DNA from: Margaritispora aquatica
Lineage: Eukaryota > Ascomycota > Leotiomycetes > Helotiales > Discinellaceae
Direction of reading: 5' to 3'
DNA: 64,000 nt
NCBI GenBank assembly: GCA_007644065.1
Contig: VJWN01000007.1
Coordinates: 1,798,001 to 1,862,000 of the forward strand
In this document: one piece after another, positions 11,800 through 22,312 of the stretch
Position numbering within the stretch: position 1 is the first letter of the stretch
How the letters are laid out: the number at the start of each line of letters is the position of its first letter
Made by a program: the position numbers and the translations under genes
Notes under the pieces: generated by a model
What the model was told of the DNA's origin: nothing
What the model saw: the letters and a program-made list of their open reading frames with translations, nothing else
Databases searched by the model: none

Positions 11800-14258
11800 A
11801 TGAGTGGTATGTCAACAAGCCATTCCCACAGCCTTCTTAAGCTCTGCTAACTGCTCTCTTTCTGTGCAGTCGTCGGCGTAGATTTAGGAACGCTCAACAC
11901 GGTTATTGCTGTGGCAAGAAACCGTGGAGTCGATGTCGTACGTCGATTTTATTTTACTCTCGAAGTGGGGGAAATACTGACAAGCTGCAGATTACCAATG
12001 AGGTCTCCAATCGAGCTACACCGTAAGTCAAAACAGAGCCCTGTTATACCTCACTCAACAGTTGCTAATCTCTTCGCAGATCTTTAGTTGGCTTTGGTCC
12101 CAAGTCCCGTTATCTCGGTGAGCCTGCGAAGACTCAGGAAATTTCCAACCTCAAGAACACCGTCGGATCCCTCAAGAGATTAGCAGGCCGTGCCTTGAAC
12201 GATCCGGATGTGCAGATCGAGAAGGACTTTGTCTCGTCGACCCTGGTGGATTGCGATGGCCAAGTTGGTGCGGAGGTCACATACTTGGGCGAGAAGAAGA
12301 AATACTCTGCGACTCAACTTGTCTCCATGTTCTTGAGCAAGGTCAAGGCGACAGCCTCTGCAGAGCTGAAGCTCCCAGTTTCTGACCTGGTCATGAGTGT
12401 GCCAGCTTGGTTCACGGATATCCAGCGAAGAGCTCTCATGGATGCTGCTGAGATTGCAGGCCTGAAGCTTCTCCGTTTGATGAACGACACAACCGCTGCA
12501 GCTCTTGGTTACGGTATCACAAAATTGGATCTTCCAACCGGTGACGAGAAGCCAAGACGCGTGGCTTTCATTGATATCGGACACAGCAACTATACTTGCT
12601 CGATTGTTGAGTTCAAGAAGGGTGAGTTGACGGTCAAGTCTACCGCATACGACCGTCACTTTGGTGGACGTGATTTCGACAAGGCCTTGGTGGATCACCT
12701 TGCTGTGGACTTCAAGGAAAAGTACAAGATTGATATCAAGACCAATGGAAAGGCTATGGTCCGTGTTGCTGCCGCCGCTGAGAAGTGCAAGAAGATCTTG
12801 TCTGCCAACTTGCAGGCACCAGTCAACATTGAGTCCTTGATGAACGATATCGATGTCTCAACCATGATGACTCGTGAAGCTTTGGAGGATCTTATGGAGC
12901 CCCTCCTCAAGCGCGTACACGTTCCCTTGGAGACTGCTTTGGCAGAAGCCAAGCTCACTGTCGAGGATATCGATATCATTGAGTTGGTCGGTGGCTGCAC
13001 TCGTGTCCCAGCCCTCAAGGAGCGCATTCAAAAGTTCTTTGGCAAGACTCTATCCTTCACACTCAACCAGGACGAGGCTATTGCACGAGGATGTGCTTTC
13101 AGCTGTGCTATCTTGTCACCTGTTTTCCGTGTCCGTGATTTCGCCATCCACGATATTGTCAACTACCCTATCGAATTCACCTGGGAGAAATCACCCGACA
13201 TTCCAGATGAGGATACTAGCCTTACCGTCTTCAACACCGGAAATGTTATGCCATCAACAAAGATTCTCACCTTCTACCGAAAAGAGGCATTCAACCTTGA
13301 GGCCAAGTACGCAAAGCCTGAACTACTCCCTGGCAAGACAAATCCTTGGATTGGACGATTTACTGTCAAGAATGTCAAGGCTGATGCTAAGAACGACTTC
13401 ATGATCTGCAAGCTCAAGGCACGTCTTAACTTGCACGGTATCTTGAACGTCGAGTCTGGATACTATGTTGAGGACGTAGAGGTTGAGGAGCCAATTCCAG
13501 AGGAGGCCGATGCTGAGAAGAAGGAAGGAGATGTGAGTATACTTTATATTTTATTTCCAGTTATCATTGCATATATTTTGCATAGAATCTTCTTGCTATT
13601 TATGAACCATACTAACAAATTTCAGGCCATGGACACCGATGAGAAGCCAAAGACCCGCAAAGTCAAGAAGCAAGTCCGAAAGGGTGATCTTCCAATTGTA
13701 TCAGGCACTTCATCTCTGGATGAGCCTATCAAGGCAAGCTTTGCTGAGCTCGAGAACTCCATGAACATGGAGGATAAGCTCGTGGCCGATACCGAGGACA
13801 AGAAGAACGAGCTTGAGACTTACATCTACGATCTGAGAAACAAGCTTGATGATCAGTATGCCAACTTTGCCAGTGAAGACGAGAAGACGAAGATCAAGGA
13901 GAAGCTTGAGGCAAGCGAGGTGAGTTATTCGAAAAGGAGTGTCGATTAATTGTATACTAATATATTCTAGGACTGGCTCTATGATGAGGGCGAAGACACC
14001 ACAAAGGCTGTCTACGTTGCCAAGATCGATGAGATCCGATACATGGCCGGCCCAATTGCCCAACGCTACTTCGACAAGGTTGAGGAGGAGCGTCAAGCCA
14101 TGATGGCCAAGGAGAGCGCCGCGACGACACGAAAGCGTGAGCAAGCCGAGGCAGCTAAGATTGCGGCTTTGGCACAGGAGGCTGCTGCTAAGCAGAAAGC
14201 TGACGAGGAGATGACTGATGCTGAGCCTATGAAGGATGAGGCATCTGAGGAGAAGTAG
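11800..14258 (+). CDS. hsp88: Hsp70-superfamily chaperone, Hsp110/Sse1 type (Hsp88)
   Basis: Six exons (11800-11806, 11870-11937, 11991-12022, 12080-13532, 13626-13919, 13971-14258) give 713 residues, close to yeast Sse1 and Neurospora Hsp88. The N terminus carries the nucleotide-binding signature VVGVDLGTLNT, and the NBD continues with FIDIGHSN and LVGGCTRVPAL. The remainder is the substrate-binding region, with acidic and lysine-rich insertions typical of Hsp110, followed by a helical C terminus. Known role of the family: nucleotide-exchange factor for cytosolic Hsp70 and holdase, acting in folding and disaggregation. The 7-nt first exon (ATG AGT G) is tiny but is needed to give the conserved start. 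The intron at 13533-13625 is 93 nt and free of stops in frame, so its retention would insert 31 residues; the branch-like CTAAC just before its CAG supports removal. Confidence 0.93.
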
Positions 14259-15193
14259 ATGCATGATGGTATGTGTTAATGATCTCACGATGGATGGGCT
14301 GGGGAGGGAAGGTTTATTTTGCATTAGCATTGGACGAGATGATGAAAAATGATCACTCGCTTGCAAGCCAGCTCTCTCTTGACCTGACTCGCTTGGCTTG
14401 TTTGCTCGTGCGCACTGCGTGTTCTGGCGATGGCGATGGCGATGATGAATGTATGGGGTGCTTTGTTGCGTTCATAGATGGCGATCGATGCATGTCGTGT
14501 GATTTTTGCAGACAAAGGATAGATAGCAAGATAGCAAGAGAGAACAAAAGAGAGTAAAAATGAAAGAATAAGAAATCATTGAAAAGTGCCTACTTGAAGG
14601 TGAAGAGATGGCTAAGAAGTGGATATACATGGTTTGTTTGTTCACGTGTAATAGAGGTTTAGTTGTCCATTTTCATACTGTAGGGTCTTATTCCCGCTTT
14701 TCGTGCTTGCGTTTGTGCTTTTGATGGATTGATAGGTATGATGGCTGTATCGAGTTTGATGGGAATAGGTAAGCGATCTGGTGGTTTCGGTTTGGGTGAG
14801 ACGCTCTCCTTGTTATCCATGAATGGCGAAAAATGTTCTTTAGTATAGTAGAAGCGAGGAAAATCGTCCATTCAATTGGATCTTTTGTATCTTTCCTGCA
14901 ACGTTATCCCATAGGTACAGATATCAATTTAGGAGTTACTGAATTCCAGCTACCACAGGATTGAGTGCAGATGTGTTTATGAAGATCCTGTAAAGATTCT
15001 CGCTTAATTTTCATTCCTCAGCGTGGCCACAAGTCTTCATTGAAGCCTAAATAATTAAGTTTTAAGACGATAATTACCAGACACCCTATCTCAACACGAT
15101 ATGAGATAACTCAAATATTTTGATCATAAAATCATTACATTACCACAATATTTACAGCACCCTCCACCCCTCCACCCCATCATCCATCATCAC
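14259..15193. other. Intergenic between two converging genes
   Basis: This is the 3' side of both the Hsp110-type gene and the minus-strand membrane-protein gene. I see no third gene, only short frames without domain content and AT-rich probable 3' UTR sequence. Confidence 0.6.
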
Positions 15194-16280
15194 TCAAGCC
15201 TGCAGCTCCACCCTCCTCGAATTACCATCAACCTCCCACCTCTGCTGCACCGGCGTCGGATCCGCATACGCCTCGACCAACTCGCCGTTCTTCTGGCTAT
15301 GGCTCTGGCTCATCATCTTCACCATGCTACCGCCCCCTCCCGATGACCCAAACACCTCGCCTGGCGGTATCGTCGTCGCGAGGGACCTGCGCTTCCGCCG
15401 CCGGAAGAACAGGAAGAACGCTAGTCCCGCGATGGCAAGCACGGCGATCGCTGCTACCCCGCCGCCGATGCCCGCTTTCGCTCCGCTGCTCAGCCCGACG
15501 GCCTCGGTGCTCGTGGGTTTTGGTCCGGAGAGCACGGTTGTTTCGCTGCCGCTCGTCGCGGCGGAGTTGGATGATGAGGAAGTCGTGCTTGTAAGCGAGG
15601 TTGGAGAAGTGGGTGAAGATTTCGATGAGGAACTAGTGGTCGATGGAGTGGCGAAGTTGTAGCCTTCCACCGGCACGGCGAGCATCAGCATCGTGTTGCC
15701 CAGCGTCGTCGTGGCGGAGGCGTAGCCGTTCGAGGTGGGCGAGGCGTAGGTGAGGACTTGCCCGGACGTCATGGGCGAGGTGCAGATTCCGTCGATGCCG
15801 CCGTTGTTGGCGAGGCTGCGGGCGAATTTGTAGCTTCTGTTTGTTTGGATATTGGGTCAGTCAGAGCTCAGGAGAGAGGAGGAGAGTGCCAAGTAAGTGA
15901 GTAAGTAGGGAGATAGGTACTCACGACGGACAGCAAATAACCGACGTGCTCGATCCCGACACCACGCTCGTGCTCACGGTCCCATACGCAGACGGACACA
16001 CCACGGGCCCCAGGCTATAGCTCGTCACGGTGTTGGCGAACGTCCGCCCGCCCTGCCACCACGACGTCGCCTCGGGCGGGAGGCACGTCAGCGAGTTCGC
16101 GACCGACTGCGCGTATGCTGGGTCGTAGATGTAGGGTACCAGACCCGACAGCTCGACGATGCCGAAGCGTGCCCAGGCCGCGCTGTTGCATCCCGCTTGC
16201 GATGTCCAGGCGGAGGTGACGGGGAGCCAGGACGTCCAGACGCCGTTGTTGAGCTCGGCGGCGCGGGTGACGGTTGTCAT
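15194..16280 (-). CDS. Single-pass membrane protein with Ser/Thr-rich ectodomain
   Basis: Two exons (16280-15925 and 15836-15194) join with frame closure to give 332 residues. The first about 145 residues hold a Cys-containing domain of unrecognised family. Residues about 180-230 are almost entirely Ser/Thr/Pro (likely O-glycosylated). A Gly/Ala/Leu/Phe membrane segment lies at about 240-263, followed at once by the basic stop-transfer RRRKRR and a cytosolic tail of about 65 residues. There is no clear N-terminal signal peptide from the chosen ATG. An upstream in-frame extension contains a hydrophobic stretch but is interrupted by a Lys/Arg-only segment that looks untranslated. Layout suggests a cell-surface or wall-sensing protein, similar in plan to the gene at 23127-24036; this is inference. 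Low-complexity regions prevent a family call. Confidence 0.75.
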
Positions 16281-17618
16281 CTTTTTGTTTTTTTGGGTCT
16301 TTCTTCTTTTTCTCTTTCTCTTTCTTTCTCTGCTTCGGACAGGGTGAGGGTTGTGGTGGGTCCTTTGGGGAGGAGGCGAGAACTGGGAGAGGGCGGAGAG
16401 ATGAGAGCGAAAGTGAGGGAGAGGGAAAGAGGAGAGAAAGTAAACAAGAGAAAGGAACGAAATGGAAAGGATGTGCGGACCTACCGTCCTTGAGAGTTGG
16501 GATGATGGGTAGGGGGATGTGTCCGTAATAGTAGTATTCCAGTAATTTGTGAGGACAGCAGGATGCGACCTCATCAATGCAGGAGAAGCGTGTGGCGCAA
16601 ACCTAAAACCTAAAGCTTATCCTTGTGCTGATATGTATGAAACGTACCGGGCGCTTAATCACAGTACGAACCCCAATCACGCCTTGGAGTCCCGGATTGT
16701 TGGATCATTAGACGCGGTGAGTGAGACTGGTAGGTCGTGTTAGTTGGGATATGTTCTTGGTGATTTGGGTTGTCTTTTATGTTGATTCTGGACCTCTGGA
16801 CTTTTGAGCGTTTGTTTGTGTTTTCCGCCCCCATATGGCCTGAGATTGGGTGGTGAAGTCTCGCTTATTTTTGGCTGTGGGTGAGAGGCGAAGGATGAAG
16901 CTAGTTGTCAAGCGCTTATGGGCTGAGGCGGGACCTTGGGGCGATCACGAAAGTTCGGGCTGGGCTTTGCAAAATAAGTGGTAGAGTCTGACTGAACCCT
17001 TGAAGTAGCAATGCCCTCAAGATAGAACGTGGTATGTATTTGCAATCTAGAGTCCAGCAACGAGTACAGTGGATGAGGAAGCCTCGTTTGTTTTGGTGTA
17101 GTTGTTCGCTAGTTGTTCAGGATTTATGTATGGAGTGGCTTCGATAGATCAAAGATCATTCAGTCGTTTAGTCATAATAGATTGCATGTCTCTTTTGCTG
17201 TATTGGCTTTGTTTGGTTTGTTCTGCTGTGGCCTTTGTTCGTATGTCAGTTTCTTTCGTTCTTGATGCTCGACGTATGTACAAACAGATACAGCTCTTTT
17301 CACGTTCTTAACAACCAACAATGGAAGGTGTCTATGCTTTTTGGCTAAAGAATTAATTTCCGATTAAGTGTAATCGACATTAAAGAGCCATTCGATATGC
17401 AAGCAAGCCGTTCTCAGAGCTTAGAACAGAACAGTCCTGCTTATTGGAACAATTGTGCAACGTCTTCTGGAACAAGAATTAGATAGATCTTATAAGAGAA
17501 GTATGGATTACTATACAGCCCAGAACTCAAACTCGAGAAATCGACGCTTTCGAAGGATTTGAAATTAACGGCCGATCACCCACTTCAAAAATACAGATCA
17601 AAAGCAAAAGGCGAAGTC
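16281..17618. other. Divergent intergenic region without visible gene
   Basis: It separates the divergent membrane-protein gene and GT4-like gene. The left end, next to 16280, is a strong purine/pyrimidine tract consistent with a 5' leader on the minus strand. I see no other supportable feature. Confidence 0.55.
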
Positions 17619-18971
17619 ATGTCAGATAATAACTTGGTCCTCAGAAGAAGCGATGTGCCGGCCACATCCCGACAGACACTACTTCCCGGGATTCTAGTCA
17701 TGAACCACAAGTATTTCCCGGAATCTTCAATCGAGGCTCCCAAGAATGGAGATACAGCTTTCGTCATGTCTGTTATCCTAGTCCTGAAGAGACTGGGTGT
17801 TTTCTGCGGAATGATACTATACAAGAAAGACGAGAAAGCTAACACTCCATCAGTGCTTTATGATATTCGGAATCGCATGCCTTGCGCGATTGTAAGCTTT
17901 CGACCCAAAACGGATCCAAAATTCATCCAAGAAATCGTGTCACGAGCATCCGAACGATTGGCATTCGATGCTCGTCTCTCACCAAGCACAAAGCCGATAC
18001 TCTACCACCAAGATGAAACTTTTGTAGGCTCTCACCCTCATCACTTGCCAATGTGTATCACCCACCATGTTCCCATCTACAAAGACTACGTTCGTCATTT
18101 CCCTCGAGACGACGCTCTCGTTGCCTTTGGCGGTAATACCAAGGACGAAGAAAAGGTCAAGAAGCTATGTCGTGGGCAAGACATAGGTGTAAGTGAGCTC
18201 CTCAGCCGACCCAATGCTTTCGTGTTAAAAATGTCAGATATCCAAGGAAACCACTTCAAACGGTGCGGCGTTCACCCATCGAAGATCCTCTCCATCTCCC
18301 CACCAATCCACTCCATCATCGCTGAGGGCCTTACTTCATTAACCACCAAACCCCCACCATTCAAACAAACACCCCACCGCATCCACCAAAACTTCGTCTT
18401 CACGGCCGCCGCTCGTCTCGGCCACTTCAAAAACATCGAGATCCTGCTCGACGCAGCAGTTATCCTCATCAGGCAGAACGTCCCGGTCCTCCTCCTCATC
18501 GCAGGTGACGAGGACGACACAGCTGGCGAATGCAGACGCGCCGCTCTTCTCAAGCGCGTGCCAGCGCTATATCGCCATCACATCGAGATCATACCCAAGC
18601 TATCCAAGCCAGAGCTGTACGGGCTCTTCACCTCGCCGCTCGTGCACGCGAAGGGTATTTTCGCATGCTCGTCCCGCTACGAGACGCTTGCCATCACGCC
18701 CCTTGAGGCGGCGATGAATGGTGTTACGACCATCATCCAAGACAACGCTCAGCATGTTGAGGCGGCGAGGTATTTCCCGAGGAAATATCGGTTTGCTAAT
18801 ACGCCGGAGGGACTGGCTGCTCATTTGAGCGGTCTCTTTAGGCAGGATTTGCGCGCGTGCGGACGAGTGCTGAAGAGGCATGTTGAGAGGGATATTCCGG
18901 AGGGTAAGTTTGAGTGTGATCTTGAGCACGCTTGGAGAGAGTGCTCACGGTCTGTATTGGGGGATGCTTGA
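17619..18971 (+). CDS. GT4-like (GT-B fold) glycosyltransferase
   Basis: A single uninterrupted exon encodes 450 residues from the first ATG; a 20-residue longer frame starts only at a non-ATG codon. The C-terminal half has the GT-B retaining-transferase pattern: FTAAARLGHFKNIEILLDA (acceptor/donor domain entry), VLLLIAGDE, and the EX7E motif ETLAITPLE followed by AAMNG. The N-terminal half begins with GILVMNHKYFPE, resembling the first beta strand and loop of GT4 enzymes. No signal peptide or membrane segment is visible, so it is likely cytosolic. Donor and acceptor cannot be read from the sequence. Fungal GT4 members include mannosyl-, trehalose- and sterol-modifying enzymes, but this one does not clearly match any of those that I recognise. 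The absence of introns differs from most genes in the window and is compatible with horizontal origin, but is not proof. Confidence 0.75.
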   Translation: MSDNNLVLRRSDVPATSRQTLLPGILVMNHKYFPESSIEAPKNGDTAFVMSVILVLKRLGVFCGMILYKKDEKANTPSVLYDIRNRMPCAIVSFRPKTDPKFIQEIVSRASERLAFDARLSPSTKPILYHQDETFVGSHPHHLPMCITHHVPIYKDYVRHFPRDDALVAFGGNTKDEEKVKKLCRGQDIGVSELLSRPNAFVLKMSDIQGNHFKRCGVHPSKILSISPPIHSIIAEGLTSLTTKPPPFKQTPHRIHQNFVFTAAARLGHFKNIEILLDAAVILIRQNVPVLLLIAGDEDDTAGECRRAALLKRVPALYRHHIEIIPKLSKPELYGLFTSPLVHAKGIFACSSRYETLAITPLEAAMNGVTTIIQDNAQHVEAARYFPRKYRFANTPEGLAAHLSGLFRQDLRACGRVLKRHVERDIPEGKFECDLEHAWRECSRSVLGDA

Positions 18972-19811
18972 GTTTCGATTTGGTTGCTGGTTGTGTGAAG
19001 CGAATAACGTTACAATCACAACAAGCAATTAGCAAATAAAACTGACAAAGTACAGAAGTGTTGCAGACAAAAACAAGTCAAGAATTAATACTACTAATAA
19101 TAATTAATATACTTCACTAACTTGTCCCTGATTTCCATTGCAAATTCTGATATCTTAGTAGATGCAAGACTGCCTTCGCAAATCTCAAAGGAGACTTGAC
19201 AATTCGAAAACATCCAAGAACCTGGCTAGCGGTTCCTAGATTTTCCCGGGAAAAGCAATTGACAGATTGTTGCTTACCTTCTTCTGATTTAAGGTATCCT
19301 AACGCCTTCACATGATCCTGCCGGTTAAAGTGTCGATGTTGCATCTGGGAGTTTNCTTATCCGAACGTCGCCTCTCCTTGGTACACAGAAGACGCTTGCC
19401 CCATTCGGCAGGTCATGCTAAAAGCCACAACGGTCTCCTCTGCTCTCCTGCCAATGTTTTGTCTCTGCTCCAAACTATTGGTGCTGATCTCCCGTGCATA
19501 AAGTCTTCTGGCATTTCGACCCTCGTTAGAGTATGCGGACAAGAAGCGCTCGCGTGCAATGAAGCGATAGGACTTGGGAATTGATAGTTGGGTTAGAGAG
19601 AATTGGGAAGGAAGAAAGCAAGCAAGATGATAACGGTTAGGAGGCCATGAGTTGATCTCGTCGGGTGAGAGTTTGCGGCTGGAATTCAGCTTGAAAGATC
19701 AATACCAGTAGGTATGATTGAGCAGTATATAAGTCACTCTTTTCCTCTCAATTTGTCAACTCGTCCTATACATCCTCTTGAATACCATCCTCTCTTTACA
19801 CCTCCCTCGCT
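18972..19811. other. Intergenic with one undetermined base
   Basis: No gene is recognised. Position 19355 is N, so open frames crossing it are unreliable. The right end contains the TATA-like element and leader of the M43 protease gene. Confidence 0.6.
19726..19732 (+). promoter_or_regulatory. TATA-box-like element of the M43 protease gene
   Basis: TATATAA lies 80 bp before the ATG at 19812 and is followed by a pyrimidine-rich leader. This is the usual position of a core promoter for an inducible secreted enzyme. Confidence 0.5.
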
Positions 19812-20747
19812 ATGTTCATCCAGTCTCTCCTTACTGTAGGCTTCCTAGCCACAGGAGTGATCTCAAGAGAGTTCGCTTGTGGATCTAGTCATCCTCCAGC
19901 CAGTCTCGTATCACTAGCTGCAACACAAGCTTCGCAAGAATTGGTCGAGGATGCATCTCGAACTCTTCCAGGATGGCTTTCCGGTCTTCTGAATCGCAAA
20001 ATCAATGTCGATACTTACGTTCATATCGTAACGACGCCTGAGTCTGTCAATAACTTCACCGATGCTCAAATCACAGAACAGGTACATCCTCCAACTTCCT
20101 CGTATCCAAAATGCAATGCTAATATAATAAAGATCAAAGTGATGAACAAAGCGTACAATCCCTACTCCATCTCTTTCAAATACAAGTCCACCTCTCGCAC
20201 CGTCAACACCTCATGGGCTATAGGCGAAGACGATATCGGCATGAAAACCGCCCTTCGCAAAGGCACCTACGCCGATTTAAACCTGTACTTCCTCTCGGAC
20301 CTAGGAGATGGTCTCCTCGGCTTCTGCTACTTCCCTGACGTAGTCTCTGGCTCCCCAACCGACCCGCTGGTCATCCAAGACGGGTGCGTCAACCTCGCCG
20401 GCTCTCTCCCAGGTGGCTCGGTTAACAACTACAATATGGGAGGCACCGCTGTCCACGAAGTCGGGCACTGGTTTGGACTTTTCCATGTTTTCCAGGGAAG
20501 CTCGTGCGAGGGACCGGGCGATAGTGTGTTCGATACGCCGAGACAGAGCACGCCGACGAGCAAGTGTCCTGAGTCGAAGGATAGCTGTGATGGGAAGGGA
20601 TTGCAGAATTTGGGGCTGGATTCCATTCATAATTATATGGATTACTCGTGGGATATTTGCTATACTGAGTTTACCTGGGGTCAGAAGAGGAGGATGTTTA
20701 AGATGTTTAATGAGTTTAGGGGAAAATTTGCCAAGGGCTGGTTTTGA
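19812..20747 (+). CDS. Secreted M43B (pappalysin-like) zinc metalloprotease
   Basis: The protein begins with a hydrophobic signal peptide (residues 1 to about 18) and carries HEVGHWFGLFHVF at about 198-210, the HExxHxxGxxH zinc-binding motif of metzincins. A downstream YMDYS segment is the expected Met-turn. Conserved-looking Cys pairs suggest disulphides. This matches the extracellular metalloproteinase MEP1-type family of ascomycetes (known in Coccidioides and others). A 51-nt intron (20082-20132) is likely: it begins GTACAT, ends AAG after a CTAAT branch-like site, and its removal restores the family's continuous TEQ-IKVMNKAY region, giving 294 residues. The intron is stop-free and a multiple of three, so the unspliced frame stays open (311 residues). 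Function: secreted proteolysis; substrate unknown. Confidence 0.9.
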   Translation: MFIQSLLTVGFLATGVISREFACGSSHPPASLVSLAATQASQELVEDASRTLPGWLSGLLNRKINVDTYVHIVTTPESVNNFTDAQITEQVHPPTSSYPKCNANIIKIKVMNKAYNPYSISFKYKSTSRTVNTSWAIGEDDIGMKTALRKGTYADLNLYFLSDLGDGLLGFCYFPDVVSGSPTDPLVIQDGCVNLAGSLPGGSVNNYNMGGTAVHEVGHWFGLFHVFQGSSCEGPGDSVFDTPRQSTPTSKCPESKDSCDGKGLQNLGLDSIHNYMDYSWDICYTEFTWGQKRRMFKMFNEFRGKFAKGWF

Positions 20748-21917
20748 GGGAATGGTACTTTGGAAGAGCGATTGAGATCGTAAATTCTCAATATATTCAC
20801 AGACCAAAGACTTGTGGCTACGCCAGAACAAGATTCCAATCTACTTTCTAAGTTAAGTACGTGTAAATACTGACCTGATGGATAAACTGGCGATAGTGAA
20901 GTAGGTAAGGTAATTTGGAAGGTTCGTTTGAAATGTGAAATGACAAAACTCGGCGAGAACGAGACATGTGGTCGGGGTGCATAGCTACTAGTAGCTAGGG
21001 TTCAGCTAAAGATAATTCAATGTTTTCAAACAGGCCAGAAATGTTTCTTCGGTAGAGAGTATGTACTACAATGCTCCATAATGACCTGAGAGGTCACTAG
21101 TTGTTTTTGCTGTGGCCGAGTCTAAGCGAGAGCTCCAGGTAGGTAAAGTAAGCAGACCACATAAAGGCTGTTCAGTCAGGACATTGATGCATCGCCCAGA
21201 ACATTATTTATGGCTGTGCCTGTGTCTTGATTGGACCTCTTTTCATCATTAAAAGCCTCCTTGCAGCTCAGACATATCGGACTTCATCTAAGTTCTCATG
21301 ACGACGATATATACGCAACCTGTCTTCTTGGGACCTAACTTAACTTTTGTGAACGCATACAACAGAACTTCAGAAACATCACGTGTGTATTATGAGATCT
21401 AAGCTACTTTCTTAACGGACTTTCTGAAATGACAGGATGATAACGTGGTAAAAGCTTCCGACCCCTAGTTGGATCAATTCTCCTTTCCTCTCAAAACCAT
21501 AGACAGTGCAAAAGAAAACCTTTATCTTCCCTTCCTCCCATCAGTGACAAAAGAAATTTTCTGTCCCCAATACTGAACCGTCGTTACTCATTCTCAACCT
21601 CCACATCTGTTGTATTAACTGGTCCAATGGTTCTCTTAATTGGGTCACGTCCCCACTGGTTCCGGTTAGTAAAGTAGTGGCAAACACCACCAATTATCTC
21701 ATATTGTAAGACAAGAGATTAAGCCACTAAGAATGAGCGCAAATGTCGTAGAAGCAGTAAATCTTGAGAGCATAAAGAGTCGAGAGACATACATCTGTTT
21801 GCGCCCAATAATGAACATTGAGGCCGTATGTCTTTTCGCATTGGCGACTGTCATTAACTACCGGATATCAGCATTACAGACGACTATTACAGCTGCGTAA
21901 AGACACAAATTGATAGA
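20748..21917. other. Intergenic, no feature recognised
   Basis: No open frame of useful length or recognisable motif is seen on either strand. It contains 3' ends of both flanking genes, which converge here. Confidence 0.55.
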
Positions 21918-22312
21918 CTACTCACTGGTCGGATCCGCATTGCAGGGACACTTCAACTTCGATCGACCATATTGACCTGCGCAGCCACCTTTGTTGGAGC
22001 TGTAAAAAGTGATTGCTTGGCAGCTGTCCTCAAAATTGTTCTTGCAGACGATGAGCCAGCTACCGATGACACCCTCTCCTGGCTGGATAGCATCGCAGTC
22101 TCCAGGGTAGTATGTCCCTAGGTACTTACCGCATTTGTCATCGCTGTCTGGATCCAAGTCATTAGCAGATCAGATCGTGCAGAGCTTGTGGCGATTTCAT
22201 CTGATTGGAATGGCATTCGGAGCTTACAGACGTTGAGCTGAAGGGCTTCAATGACAGATGCTCCAAAATAGATTCCCAGAAGCAGGGGGATGAGGCTGGA
22301 CTTGACGAACAT
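21918..22312 (-). CDS. Small secreted cysteine-rich protein
   Basis: Two exons (22312-22228, 22147-21918) give a 104-residue protein. The first about 23 residues form a clear signal peptide (FVKSSLIPLLLGIYFGASVIEA, interrupted only by one Tyr and one Glu at its end). The mature part of about 80 residues has seven Cys (in DKC, GDC, IVC, DSC, GGC, LKC, PC contexts) and many Gly/Ser/Asn. The splice is supported by frame closure, GTAAGC donor and a CTAATG..CAG acceptor. I recognise no named family. Small secreted Cys-rich proteins in ascomycetes include candidate effectors, antimicrobial proteins and hydrophobin-like coats; nothing here decides between them. The stop overlaps a GTGAGT donor-like string, so one more short exon is possible. 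Confidence 0.7.

Noticed and set aside
16549..16743. 64-codon frame in the divergent region at 16.5 kb
   Set aside because: It is short and composition is not protein-like; no neighbouring exon.
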